From Vanessa cardui (taxonomy: Eukaryota; Arthropoda; Insecta; Lepidoptera; Nymphalidae), in NCBI RefSeq assembly GCF_905220365.1, contig NC_061136.1, positions 10,891,702 through 10,955,701 on the forward strand: a DNA stretch of 64,000 nucleotides. Reading direction: 5' to 3'. The notes below the pieces were generated by a model. That model made no database searches. It was not told the origin of the DNA and worked only from the letters and a program-made list of their open reading frames with translations. Every line of letters starts with the position of its first letter. The first letter of the stretch is position 1. Both the position numbers and the translations under genes were made by a program. Positions 54,526 through 64,000 of the stretch are shown here, in pieces.

Positions 54526-57245
54526 TTGTTTATTTATACCATTTAAATAATAGCTACACGTTCTGGATACAATGAGGGCCTGCTCTTGTGTTTTTAGCTA
54601 GAAAAGAGTCAGCTTTTCTCTACTGTTATATCCTCGTATTAATATATAGGAACATTAAAGTCTTCGCTTTGTTTATTAACATACACTGCACAAAAATTCG
54701 ATGCGTAGATTAAAAGATCGTACGCTTAGATTTTAACGGTGGAAAGCGCCTTTGTTTTATACTATACAGACAAGTAAAGTCTAGAAAAACACAAAATATT
54801 CTTTGTAATTTCGAATAAAGGGCAAGCATAATATAAAATTGATGACAGACAAGTTTAAAATATGCGATGTTGCTTTGAAATACTTGAAGAATATTAAAAT
54901 CGAAAAAATATATGCAAAGAAATAACCGCATTACTTTAACAAAAAATTGCTTATCAAGTCATTCCAAAGTCAAGGATTTTGATTAAGCTACGCCCTCCGG
55001 CTTATTAATATACAAGATTATGAACGACCTAACACAAGTTTACACAAGGACATTGAAAATTAGGCATGAGTTGTAATAAAAATCAAATAAGTATTTACAT
55101 TACTTTTTATAAGTAATAAAACCGTATTTTCAAAACTAAACTTATAAAACCTAAAATCGCTATAAAAAAACGCAACAAATACAAACGCAATACCAACTCG
55201 CATTACGCGTTCCATTATTGAAAGTCGGAAAATTCAATCGAAATACATTCCAAGTCTTTCATAAGTCCTCCAAACTTTGCCATACACGAAAAGGGTGGGA
55301 TTCTGTACGAAAATTGGGACGTCACGTGATCTCAGTAATTAATGTGAAAAAGGGAAAATAAAACACGCGGGGTGTACCCAACGATAAGAATAATTAAAAG
55401 ATTGCTTTGACAGGTTCGTGAACTGGATTTAATCTCATCACGTAAAAACCTCAACTTTAAACATCCAGTCATTTCATAATTGTAGTTATCTGTGGCAGTT
55501 TTGATTTTCGTTCTATGCTCAAAAGTAGGACTGGCAAATGGGTAATCGGATGACGAATCACTTACCGTAGACATTTGTACTTATAGGTTAATCATTCCTT
55601 ATATCACGAATGGGCCCCAAATTTCCTCAACGTCTGCTAATGTTAGAACTTAACGTCAACCAATATTAAGTAGTAGCTTTTTTTATAGGGAAAACAGGCG
55701 ATGACTAGTTTAGGTAGAAATCTCAAAAGTTTTATCACCAGGATAATAAAAAAAACGACATATTTTCTTACTCTTTAGATTATTCTAAGTTCTATATCAC
55801 CATTTCCATTTCCATTTACCTATAGTTTTACCTGTAGTTGTCGGATTTCTATAGGCTATTCATTGGAGAGTAGTCTCAGGAATTACATACCTGAATACCA
55901 CCTTCTAATATCTGACAGCTAAACTCCTTAAGACATTATACCGTTACGTTATTAACATTCCACTCATTGGTACGGGTTTCACTTCTACATTACTCAATTT
56001 GTACCAAATCAATACATGGTACATTGCTCCTCTAGTTTTATTGTCTGTCACAATTCACCGAAGATTGATTAAGCATCTCCTAGGTAGACGCACTCATCCA
56101 TATTATGCGTGCTTACGATCAGATGTGATTGATTCTGTGAATTTCGTCTTAAGCTACATTTTTCTCGGAACGCTCATCGTGTTGAGTGAAAATTAAATTA
56201 TCCCAATATAATAAAACCAATAATATATAATCTAGTAAATTGTTTTTAGATCGTGTTTTTTTTTCGATAACAAGTATTAATTTCCAATAAAATGGCTCCA
56301 CATTATTCAACATACACTATCATTCATATAACGAAATGGTAATAGAAACCATGAAATTTATGGAAAATCGTTTATGTACTGTTATGCCTTTTATTATTAT
56401 AATATAAACAAGATATTTTAAATAATCAAAAAGAACTTTTACTTTGGCACCAGTATTTCTCATTTCTTTTTAAATTAAAATATGAATAAACACCACTAAA
56501 CCGCAAAAGATCAAACGAAGGCCTGTTATCATTAAAATCCATCTGAATCGTAAATCCTATAATGATTAAAATAATATAACAAAGGAAGTAATGCTATTGT
56601 CCAATTTGCACAGTTCGTCGGTATTAAGTAAGAGATTTAATTCGTCTACACAGAACAAGCAAGCTGACCTTACACCCTTAATTCACGCTGAACCCGGGTG
56701 ACCCGAGGTTGTTTAAGTTTTATCAAAGGAAGTTTGATGTTTAGTGCCATTACACTTAAAGACGTACAATTATAGGCTTAGATTTTCGACGTCTTTCGTT
56801 ATTCAGCGCTATTTTACGAACATATTCGACTATATTGCTAAATATTTTATCATTCTACTCCTCCATATCCGTAAAATACGCGCTTATATAAGGGCAGTTT
56901 ATTTGTAATAGAAAATAAACGAGACCTTTTTGAGGAATTACGAAATGCTTGATCTATTGACTTGTTACCTACAAATGTTGGATTTAGTTTCTAGGAACAA
57001 AATTGTGGAGTGTAGGCGGTAACATAATCTATAAACGCGAATAGCGCACAGAGCATGGATAGAATCCATTGATTATTTATTATCGTTTATTTTTATTGCT
57101 TTACACGTGCGAACCTTTGGATTGCTAAAATCGGACATATGTAATTGTACCATCATAAGTATTAGAACGAAATAAACAAATGTTGTGTTACTACGGAACC
57201 TTTTAACGGTTAATGTCCTGTTAGCGATTCCCAAAGGTTAGAATA
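54526..57245. other. Anonymous DNA, 2.7 kb, with a Helitron scrap
   Basis: 54670-54775 has ATTCGATGCGTAGATTAAAA and GCGCCTTTGTTTTATACTAT, the inverse of the small-Helitron 5' region at 27674-27925; no termini are intact. The rest is AT-rich with no recognised gene or repeat. Confidence 0.5.
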
Positions 57246-57329
57246 ATTTAGGTTTTATGATAATTTTCAAATATATTTTGTATAAATTAGATAATAAAAT
57301 ACATTTGAAAATTATCATAAAACCTAAAT
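57246..57329. repeat. 84-bp near-perfect hairpin
   Basis: ATTTAGGTTTTATGATAATT followed by TTCAAAT at the left is exactly inverted at the right end (ATTTGAAAATTATCATAAAA then CCTAAAT): a perfect 27-bp stem, extended by ~7 more pairs with a mismatch, around a loop of about 15 nt. The size is in the range of a microRNA precursor or a very short inverted-repeat element. No target duplication was found. Confidence 0.85.
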
Positions 57330-57989
57330 CGCTGTAATGTGTATGTAAAAAAAATATATTTTTTTTTTGGTATTACTAATATTGAAAATCTTTTGCAAGA
57401 TAATGTGAAATATTAAGTTTGTGTTGGAGTACTTCGCTTGATTTCATGTTGATTTACATGTTATAAGATTTTAAACCATAATAATAAATTGATGGTCAAG
57501 TGGTCAGAACGCGTGAATCTTAATCGATAAGCGCTTGTTTAACAGCTTTTTAGAAATTTCGAAACCTATGATAGACATCGAATTGACTTCGCACGTTTTA
57601 CATTTGCTTTTTCTTTACAGACCTCGCCGCTCTCTTTCCAGTTTCGGCCCTCTAAAATTAATTGTTTGTTAAATCGTAAAAATTTAGTCATTTGCAATCA
57701 AGAATCCTGCTTAGTTTTTTGCACATCTACGTTAGGGACTCTTCAAAATAAAACCATAGTCGATCTTCTACGTAGGACAAAAATCGGTCTACACTGTTAA
57801 TATAAAAATACTTTAAAAATCAATGTACATTGTGTTATATTTAAAATGAATTCGTTGATGGTGTTTTTTATATCAACAGAAGTTATATAACAATGGATTC
57901 TAATTAATTGCAGTCGGCATCTGGATTCGCTAGTAATTGAAATAAAAAAATATACATATATCAAATGGTTTGTTATGTTGAAAATAATT
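57330..57989. other. Mostly anonymous DNA with a SINE head scrap
   Basis: 57488-57540 has TTGATGGTCAAGTGGTCAGA and ACGCGTGAATCTTAATCGAT, a decayed tRNA-like head of the Metulj-like SINE. The rest is AT-rich. Confidence 0.5.
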
Positions 57990-58060
57990 AATGTCGAAGG
58001 AATGTCAATGTCTATGAGCGGTGGTGACCACCTTATCAGGTGGTCCGTACTTAACGTTAG
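57990..58060 (+). repeat. LINE 3' tail fragment
   Basis: GTCTATGAGCGGTGGTGACC and ACCTTATCAGGTGGTCCGTA match the terminal block of the tail at 15148, in forward sense. Confidence 0.6.
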
Positions 58061-58453
58061 GAAAAGGCTATATACATTAACACATATAATGAGATGATGA
58101 AAATGAAAATGAAAAAATGTTTATTAACAAAAAACGACATTATACAATGAAATGTCCGGTGGTACCCACACTAGGTTATTCCTGTGTCGTGGGTAAATAT
58201 TATGTTAAATATTATGAGAGTTTAATAGAATTTTAAAGACTTTGAGGAAGGTTGTTGCATTTAGACATTAAATTAAATTTTTGATTGAAAACAAATGCTG
58301 AAATGTCGAATATTGAAAGGAATATATTATTAAAAGGGTTGTAGGTATGAAATAACAAAAAAAAGGTTTGTATGAAAAAGCGAACAAATAAATTATACGA
58401 TTATACATTTATATTTATTTAGGTTTAATGTTATATACTTTAATCTGTTCGAC
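58061..58453. other. Anonymous AT-rich DNA
   Basis: Nothing recognised. Confidence 0.5.
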
Positions 58454-58489
58454 ATGTGTGAAATTTATTCAACTATTCAGGGTAACGTA

Positions 58490-58930
58490 GGATTTGTCAC
58501 GGTTGTCGTAGAAGGAAGGAAGGGAGCGGGAAGAGGATGCCGCTGTGGAACTGAAAACGGCCGGGAAGGGGAAGAACCGCTATGCTTCTCCTCCCACCTT
58601 AATAGGCGCCTCGGGGTTAAGGGCGTTCTCAGTACCCCGGGAATCCCCTCTAGGAGTTGGAGGCCCGCATAGGTGGGTCGACCGTCAGGGAGTCACGGTA
58701 GCCTGTGAAAGCAATATGGCGCCCACCGATGTGACGGAAAGGGTACCGCTGCTTTTTTAGTAGGTATTCCGGTGTTTTGTTTGTCTTGGGTACCGGTGAG
58801 TCCCATAAAAAACGCGCTGAAAAAACGCGTTTATCACCGTAGCACTTGAAAGAGATCCAGTGGCGTCTTTAGTAGGTATTCCGGGGACTATATATCTATA
58901 CTAGGACGGACTCCTGACTTCCCGACTAAG
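58490..58930 (+). repeat. GC-rich LINE-derived segment
   Basis: This island is far richer in G and C than its surroundings. It contains GCGGGAAGAGGATGCCGCTG, AGCAATATGGCGCCCACCGA, and two copies of TTTAGTAGGTATTCCGG (about 58756 and 58868). I recognise the order from lepidopteran non-LTR retrotransposons, probably a 5' or inter-ORF region, but cannot name the family. No full ORF is present. Confidence 0.55.
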
Positions 58931-58960
58931 ACATGACATCTGAAGTCATCTTATTATGTA

Positions 58961-59291
58961 TCTGGGAAACAACAACAACAACAACAGCCTGTAAATTCCC
59001 ACTGCTGGGCTAAAGGCCTCCTCTCCCTTTGAGGAGAAGGTTTGGAACATATTCCACCACGCTGTTCCAATGCGGGTTGGTGGAATACACATGTGGCAGA
59101 ATTTCTATGAAATTTGTCACATGTAGGTTTCCTCACGATGTTTTCCTTCACCGCTGAGCACGAGATGAATTATAAAGACAAATTAAGCACATGAATCAGC
59201 GGTGCTTGCCGGGGTTTGAACCCGCAATCATCGGTTAAGATGCACGCGTTCTAACCACTGGGCCATCTCGACTCTGGAAATATCTGGGAAA
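58961..59291 (-). mobile_element. Metulj-like SINE, full length
   Basis: The SINE (58970-59273) lies on the minus strand, with a clean (AAC)n tail, conserved body, box B-like GGTTCAAACCC and box A TGGCCCAGTGG. The left flank reads TATCTGGGAAA; the right flank has TCTGGAAA directly after the SINE and TATCTGGGAAA eight bases later, so a target duplication is likely but its exact form is unclear. Very similar to the copy at 24621. Confidence 0.9.
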
Positions 59292-59654
59292 AGCCATTCA
59301 TTAATAAAAATTACGGACCGCCTAGGATTTTTGTCTACGAATACAGCTGTATCTAGATCGATTTGTATGAAAATTTATAATGTGTCTCTGAAAATGTTAA
59401 CATTGTAGTTTTATTTTTAAGTCCACACTCCTTGGTTACGTGCGATATGCTGTTGAGTGTAATCTCTTAATAGGTCAGTGGCGATCATGGCTAGATTACA
59501 ATGTTAACGCTTGCTCGCTCATACAGTATGTTCGTGCAATTTCGGAATATTGTTTCTGCTTAAATAAATATTGAGAATACTACATAATGGTAGATAGTTC
59601 TGCTTAAAGTTGACAATGTTTTTGACGCTGACTTTAATTTTTTTATGTCTTCCG
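59292..59654. other. Anonymous DNA
   Basis: Nothing recognised. Confidence 0.5.
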
Positions 59655-59842
59655 TAATCAGATGGGCAAGTGGGCCAACTAATGGTATTTGGTCACCACC
59701 GCTCATAAACATTAGCACCGTAAGAAAACTTCGAACGCACTTGTCATCGCCAATGCGCCACCCATCTTGGGAACTAAGATGCTATGGTTCTTGTACCTGT
59801 ATTAAACTAGCTCACTCACTTATCAAACCGGAATATAACTTG
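59655..59842 (-). repeat. LINE 3' tail
   Basis: GATGGGCAAGTGGGCCAACT, GTCACCACCGCTCATAAACA, CATCGCCAATGCGCCACCCA, TCTTGGGAACTAAGATGCTA and CTCACTCACTTATCAAACCG match the tail at 15148-15366 in order. Non-coding. Confidence 0.7.
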
Positions 59843-59984
59843 TCTACCAATAACTCTACTGCCAAGTGAAATCATTGTATTTCTTTGTCTAATAGCTATC
59901 TTTAGATTTAATCCGAATAAAACTTAATTGTATAAAATACTCTTAGGAAATATTTCATATATAGCCTGGCGTAAAAAATTCACA

Positions 59985-60115
59985 GTTAGCTATGCCTAAA
60001 AAAATACGTAAAACCATTTGTCCTTGTGCCTAATCTCACTCCGGTCGTGCTGTATTGCCGTTATATTGAACTATGAAAGTAGGGTAATGGAGTGCACCTT
60101 TCTTTGCGTTTATAA
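59985..60115 (+). repeat. LINE 3' UTR fragment
   Basis: ACGTAAAACCATTTGTCCTT, GTGCCTAATCTCACTCCGGT, CGTGCTGTATTGCCGTTATA, then a block ending GGAGTGCACCTTTC. Recognised as a common lepidopteran LINE 3' UTR and related to 29940-30045. Confidence 0.55.
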
Positions 60116-61719
60116 ATTGTTAAAACGACTATTTTATATTTCTAGTCACATTATAAAATAATTTATTTGTTTAAGACAATTACAGTCTACTTGTTAATAA
60201 CAACAGCAACTTAAAAACTATGTCAGTGTACTAGTACTAAAAATATACAATGAAAAAAAAAGTATATAAATAAAAGACATTAACCACACAATATTATGTA
60301 TTTAGGCCTCTTTAGTTGTATTTTATTTTCAAATAAGAATATAGGCTGTATATCACATACAAATGTTTGTTTATTGTATATGTTTTAATTAATCAAGCAA
60401 TATACTATAAGTGACTGTTAAAATAATGAAACTTTGTAACAGTTTAAATTGTTTAACCTCAAAGTACGCACGCGGAGTTGCTCATTTCATGTCGGTCCGG
60501 TCTTTTAGAAAATCCCTGAACAAAAGCTAGAGCCTAACGAATGACATCATTCTAGGTGCATAAAGTGATAAGCGACCAAAGCTCTTTTGGCACAGTGTAG
60601 CATGAAACCTGGAAGCATTTAGGCGGATTTATGTGGAGAGCATTTACATTCGTACAAATTCAATGACAAATGAAAGAATGAATTGAAATTCAAAAATGTA
60701 AATATCGGACATGGAATAATGAAGCTGAATAAATTATTTTAAACCAACCCATTTACAAGAATACTATAACATATTTATTTTATTTTCAAAAAATAGTTAG
60801 GAGCGACGTAGCAAAATACTAAGACTAGACACTGTTTCTCTACATTCATAAAAATGTATATCTATTTTGTACTATTTGATAATTAACAACTTAAACAAGA
60901 ATTTTCTCTTGATTTCTAATATTACAAATTATGTAATATAGTTACCTATGCTTATATTTATGTATGAAAACATGTTTGTTTAACATACTTTTCTTCTTTT
61001 GTATTGTCTATAACAAGACTTACACATTAAAATAGGCTTTACATCTGCGTTTTACCCTATAGGTACAACATGTGATATAACTATTTTTAACAATATAATT
61101 CTTGTCAAACAAAAATATGTTTTTAGAAATAGAATATCATTAAAATTATATTAATAAATAAAATCAAATAACAATATAAAGTTTTCAAATAACACGAAAA
61201 CAATTGATTATTTATAGAAGTGCCTACGATTTATAAATAATTTTGAAAAACATTTAAATACATCTAAATACGCTTGAATATATACCATTCGTCCAAACCT
61301 AAAAAAAATATGAATTTCTTCGAATAACTTCTGAAGTAGTTTTATATGAAAATTTAAAATGTATGCAGTGAATCTCAATTCTCAAGTTATAACTTCTATA
61401 GCGGAAGAACATAAAGTGACTCTGAATTGTAAATGCTGCTCTTCAGAGTGTTAAATTATTATATGTTTATTTAAACTGGGTTTATATATATAATCAACAG
61501 TTGACAAAACATCAGAATATATAAAAGTTGCTGGCAGCTCTAAAAGTTACTCAACTTCAAGAGAAAAAGAGAATATCAGTAATGCTCCGAAAATAGAAAA
61601 TCTATTTTTTGGGTTAATTTATTGACGAAAAAAATTCGATTAAGTATTTTTATACTGAAATTAAAACTGCACGTCATAGCAATGGATGAAAAACGATAGT
61701 AAATAAATTGAAAGTAAAA
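60116..61719. other. Anonymous AT-rich DNA
   Basis: 60470-60620 is less AT-rich and looks like unique sequence, but I see no frame, splice pattern or motif to name. Confidence 0.45.
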
Positions 61720-61990
61720 ACGAAGACTTATGGATTTCCGTTCGTTTAAGTGAGAGTGGAATAACTAAAAACGTTTTGTTCTGTATAGTTTACCTACCAT
61801 CACCTGTATCACCTGATTCATTAGAAAATATTATTAACAATATAAGCAGAGTAATGGAAAGTAATTTATGTGAAACGATTATATTAGGTGATTTTAATTT
61901 AGGTTTCATTGATTGGGTTTCTAGTCACAAGGATGGATTGTTAAAACCAAATAATAATACTAAACACTTGGGTATCTATTGGAGGATTTC
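61720..61990 (+). pseudogene. LINE endonuclease remnant
   Basis: A forward frame from about 61720 reads EDLWISVRLSESGITKNVLF and CIVYLPSP, then ETIILGDFNLGFIDW, typical of the endonuclease domain of CR1/jockey-type LINEs. The frame ends at 61998, and the reverse transcriptase ORF that follows is in another frame, so a frameshift lies around 61930-61990. The first part of the endonuclease, including the metal-binding glutamate region, is missing upstream. GDFN is present. Confidence 0.75.
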
Positions 61991-64000
61991 ATGGCTTTAA
62001 ATCATTTATCGCAATTTAATAACGTTAAAAATAGTAATAGTAGAATACTCGACTTAGTTTTTGCAAATTTTTCAGGTATTACCGTTGATAACAGCTCTGA
62101 TATATTTACAAAAGTTGATTCTCATCATCCACCTTTAGAAATTCAACTGAAATTTCATAATACGTGTACATTAATTGCCAAAACTTTTGCTACACATAAT
62201 TTTAAAAAAGCTGACTACGCTTTACTTAACGATAAACTCAAATCGATTGATTGGGAATCAGAGCTTGGATCAGCTGCGGGTGATGTCGATGGCATGGTTT
62301 CAATTTTTTATAATATTTTAAAAACAATTATTTTTAATCATATACCTAAGACAAAACCTAGAAATCAAAAATATCCTGCTTGGTTCTCATCCAGTTTATT
62401 AAAAATCATAGCCGAAAAAGAAAAAATCAGAACCAAATGCAAAAAATATAACAATCCAAGAGATCTTTTAGAACTCAAATGTTTAAATTCTCGTGTTGCT
62501 AGGGTTACGAATAGTTGTTATGCCAGTTATAAAGAAGGTACTGAAAATGCTGTTTGCAAAAACTCTGCTCGGTTTTGGTCTTTCATTAAAGCTACACGTG
62601 GAAACTCTTCAAGTATTCCCAAAGAAATGAAGTACGCAAATGCAGATAGTTCGTTTGTTGTTGGAACTGGAGAAGAAATTTGTAACCTCTTCAGAATGAA
62701 ATTTGCGTCCATATTTACACAAGATAATTGTAACAGCTTTTACAACTTACCTCTTTCATCTAAAAACTCTTACCACCAATTTTCTTTAAGCTCTGTACAG
62801 TTTGATGAACGCTCGATTAAAAATATTTTGAAATCGATTGACCCTAGTAAAGGAGCAGGTCCTGATGGGATTCCATTTATTTTTATTAAAATGACCTACA
62901 ACAATATTACGCTGCCATTAAAACTAATTTTCGAAACATCTTTCAGAACCGGAGTATTTCCGTCAGCTTGGAAAATTGCTAATGTTGTTCCCATATATAA
63001 GAAAGGCGACAGAGATTTAGTAGATAATTATAGACCTATATCCATCTTAAGTCATTTTGCAAAGGTATTTGAGCGTATTATATGCCAAATAATTACAAAG
63101 TATAGTTCAAATGTTATCTCAGCAAATCAACACGGTTTCTGTAAAAATAAATCAACTGTAAGTAATTTAGTTAGTTACATTTCAGATATCTCTAATTACG
63201 TTGATAATGGTATCCAGGTTGACGCGATTTATACTGATTTTAGTAGTGCTTTTGACAAGGTTGATCACACTATCCTATTGCAGAAACTAAAACATTACGG
63301 AATACATGGGGATTTACTGCGTTGGTTAGAGTCTTACTTGAAAAATAGATTACAACAAGTAGTTATAAACGGTTTCAAGTCTAAACCATTTGTAGCGCAT
63401 TCTGGTGTCCCGCAAGGTTCCCATCTCGGTCCCATATTATTTTTATTTTTTATAAACGATATCGAGAACTACATTTGTCATAGTGAATACTCAATTTTCG
63501 CTGACGATTTAAAGTTTTACAGGCCAATTAAAACTATTCACGATGCAGAACTTCTGCAACGCGATTTAAATTCCGTACAACAGTGGTGCTATAACAATAA
63601 AATGATACTTAATGCAAATAAATGTCAGTATATCAGATTCACTAAAAACAGAAACATCATTTCATGTAACTATACTATTAACAATAAAGAATTAGCGGAA
63701 GTTGAAGAGGTCCGAGATTTGGGCGTAGTTATTGACAAAAAATTACAGTTCAGTAATCATATAAACAACATTTTAGAAAAATCCTTGAAACTCGTTGGTT
63801 TTATTAAAAGAACATGTCATGACTTTAAAAATATTCAAGCTATTATAACGTTGTATCGTTCCCTGATTCGTAGTGTTTTAGAATATGCATCACCACTTTG
63901 GAGTCCAAGTTACAAAATTTATAAAAGTCGCCTTGAAAAAATTCAACAGGGTTTTACAAGATTTTTAGCATATAAAGACAGGCGCTGTCCATATCGAGCA
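61991..64000 (+). CDS. CR1/jockey-type LINE reverse transcriptase, partial
   Basis: An open frame of 670 codons without a stop runs to the window end, so the C terminus is outside. The ATG at 61991 is only the first in frame after the frameshift; the natural protein would begin with the endonuclease upstream. The first ~40 residues (SRILDLVFAN, VDSHHPPLE) are the end of the endonuclease domain. Reverse transcriptase follows: GAGPDGIPFIFIK, DNYRPISILSHFAKVFERI, DAIYTDFSSAFDKVDH, GVPQGSHLGPILFLFFINDI and the catalytic FADD at 503-506. The late part EYASPLWSPSYK is typical of jockey/CR1 proteins. Codon use is AT-rich, unlike the GC-rich LINE at 31306. Function is that of copying the element's RNA at the target site; with the endonuclease broken this copy is probably inactive. 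Confidence 0.88.
   Translation, partial: MALNHLSQFNNVKNSNSRILDLVFANFSGITVDNSSDIFTKVDSHHPPLEIQLKFHNTCTLIAKTFATHNFKKADYALLNDKLKSIDWESELGSAAGDVDGMVSIFYNILKTIIFNHIPKTKPRNQKYPAWFSSSLLKIIAEKEKIRTKCKKYNNPRDLLELKCLNSRVARVTNSCYASYKEGTENAVCKNSARFWSFIKATRGNSSSIPKEMKYANADSSFVVGTGEEICNLFRMKFASIFTQDNCNSFYNLPLSSKNSYHQFSLSSVQFDERSIKNILKSIDPSKGAGPDGIPFIFIKMTYNNITLPLKLIFETSFRTGVFPSAWKIANVVPIYKKGDRDLVDNYRPISILSHFAKVFERIICQIITKYSSNVISANQHGFCKNKSTVSNLVSYISDISNYVDNGIQVDAIYTDFSSAFDKVDHTILLQKLKHYGIHGDLLRWLESYLKNRLQQVVINGFKSKPFVAHSGVPQGSHLGPILFLFFINDIENYICHSEYSIFADDLKFYRPIKTIHDAELLQRDLNSVQQWCYNNKMILNANKCQYIRFTKNRNIISCNYTINNKELAEVEEVRDLGVVIDKKLQFSNHINNILEKSLKLVGFIKRTCHDFKNIQAIITLYRSLIRSVLEYASPLWSPSYKIYKSRLEKIQQGFTRFLAYKDRRCPYRA

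Overview
The window looks like gene-poor, AT-rich nuclear DNA from a butterfly or moth (Lepidoptera). The evidence is the repeat content: many copies of a tRNA-derived SINE of the type often called Metulj in nymphalid butterflies, A|T-inserted Helitrons with CTAG 3' ends, and several non-LTR retrotransposon tails that I recognise as widespread in lepidopteran genomes. A nymphalid is plausible but not proven. I see no host protein-coding gene, no true tRNA or rRNA gene and no CRISPR array. All long open frames belong to mobile elements.

Layout. 1-8.2 kb: AT-rich DNA with a 287-bp Helitron, a SINE, an RTE-type tail, and two adjacent ~2.7-kb DNA transposons with matching terminal inverted repeats that share one CTG target triplet (2690-8159). 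8.2-18 kb: mostly anonymous sequence, a 1.48-kb transposon-like element with inverted ends and symmetric arrays of a CTCGAG-centred motif (11246-12722), SINEs, LINE tails and two small Helitrons. 18-22.2 kb: a decayed ~4.2-kb Helitron containing Rep remnants and an RTE-type reverse transcriptase pseudogene. 22-31 kb: three SINEs with good target duplications, a 58-T tract, a 608-bp fold-back repeat with a third arm copy, and anonymous DNA. 31.2-34.6 kb: a non-LTR retrotransposon (minus strand) with an intact 1040-codon ORF. 34.8-41.1 kb: a complete 6.27-kb Helitron (minus strand) with a 1654-codon Rep-helicase ORF that lacks its HUH catalytic block. 41-45 kb: LINE tails and a second SINE family. 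45.2-50.6 kb: a gypsy-type LTR retrotransposon whose two 308-bp LTRs read as identical although its pol region is thoroughly broken. 50.6-61.7 kb: SINEs, LINE tails, a hairpin and long anonymous stretches. 61.7-64 kb: the start of a CR1/jockey-type LINE that runs off the window.

How the parts relate. Autonomous and parasitic elements sit side by side. The SINEs have target duplications typical of LINE-driven insertion. Several LINE remnants share one 3' tail. The small Helitrons need a Rep supplied in trans. The gypsy copy appears to have been mobilised while already defective. Transposon nesting is frequent: a LINE tail inside the gypsy element, an RTE fragment inside a Helitron, and paired DNA transposons. 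Boundaries marked as approximate were judged by eye; no alignment or database search was run.
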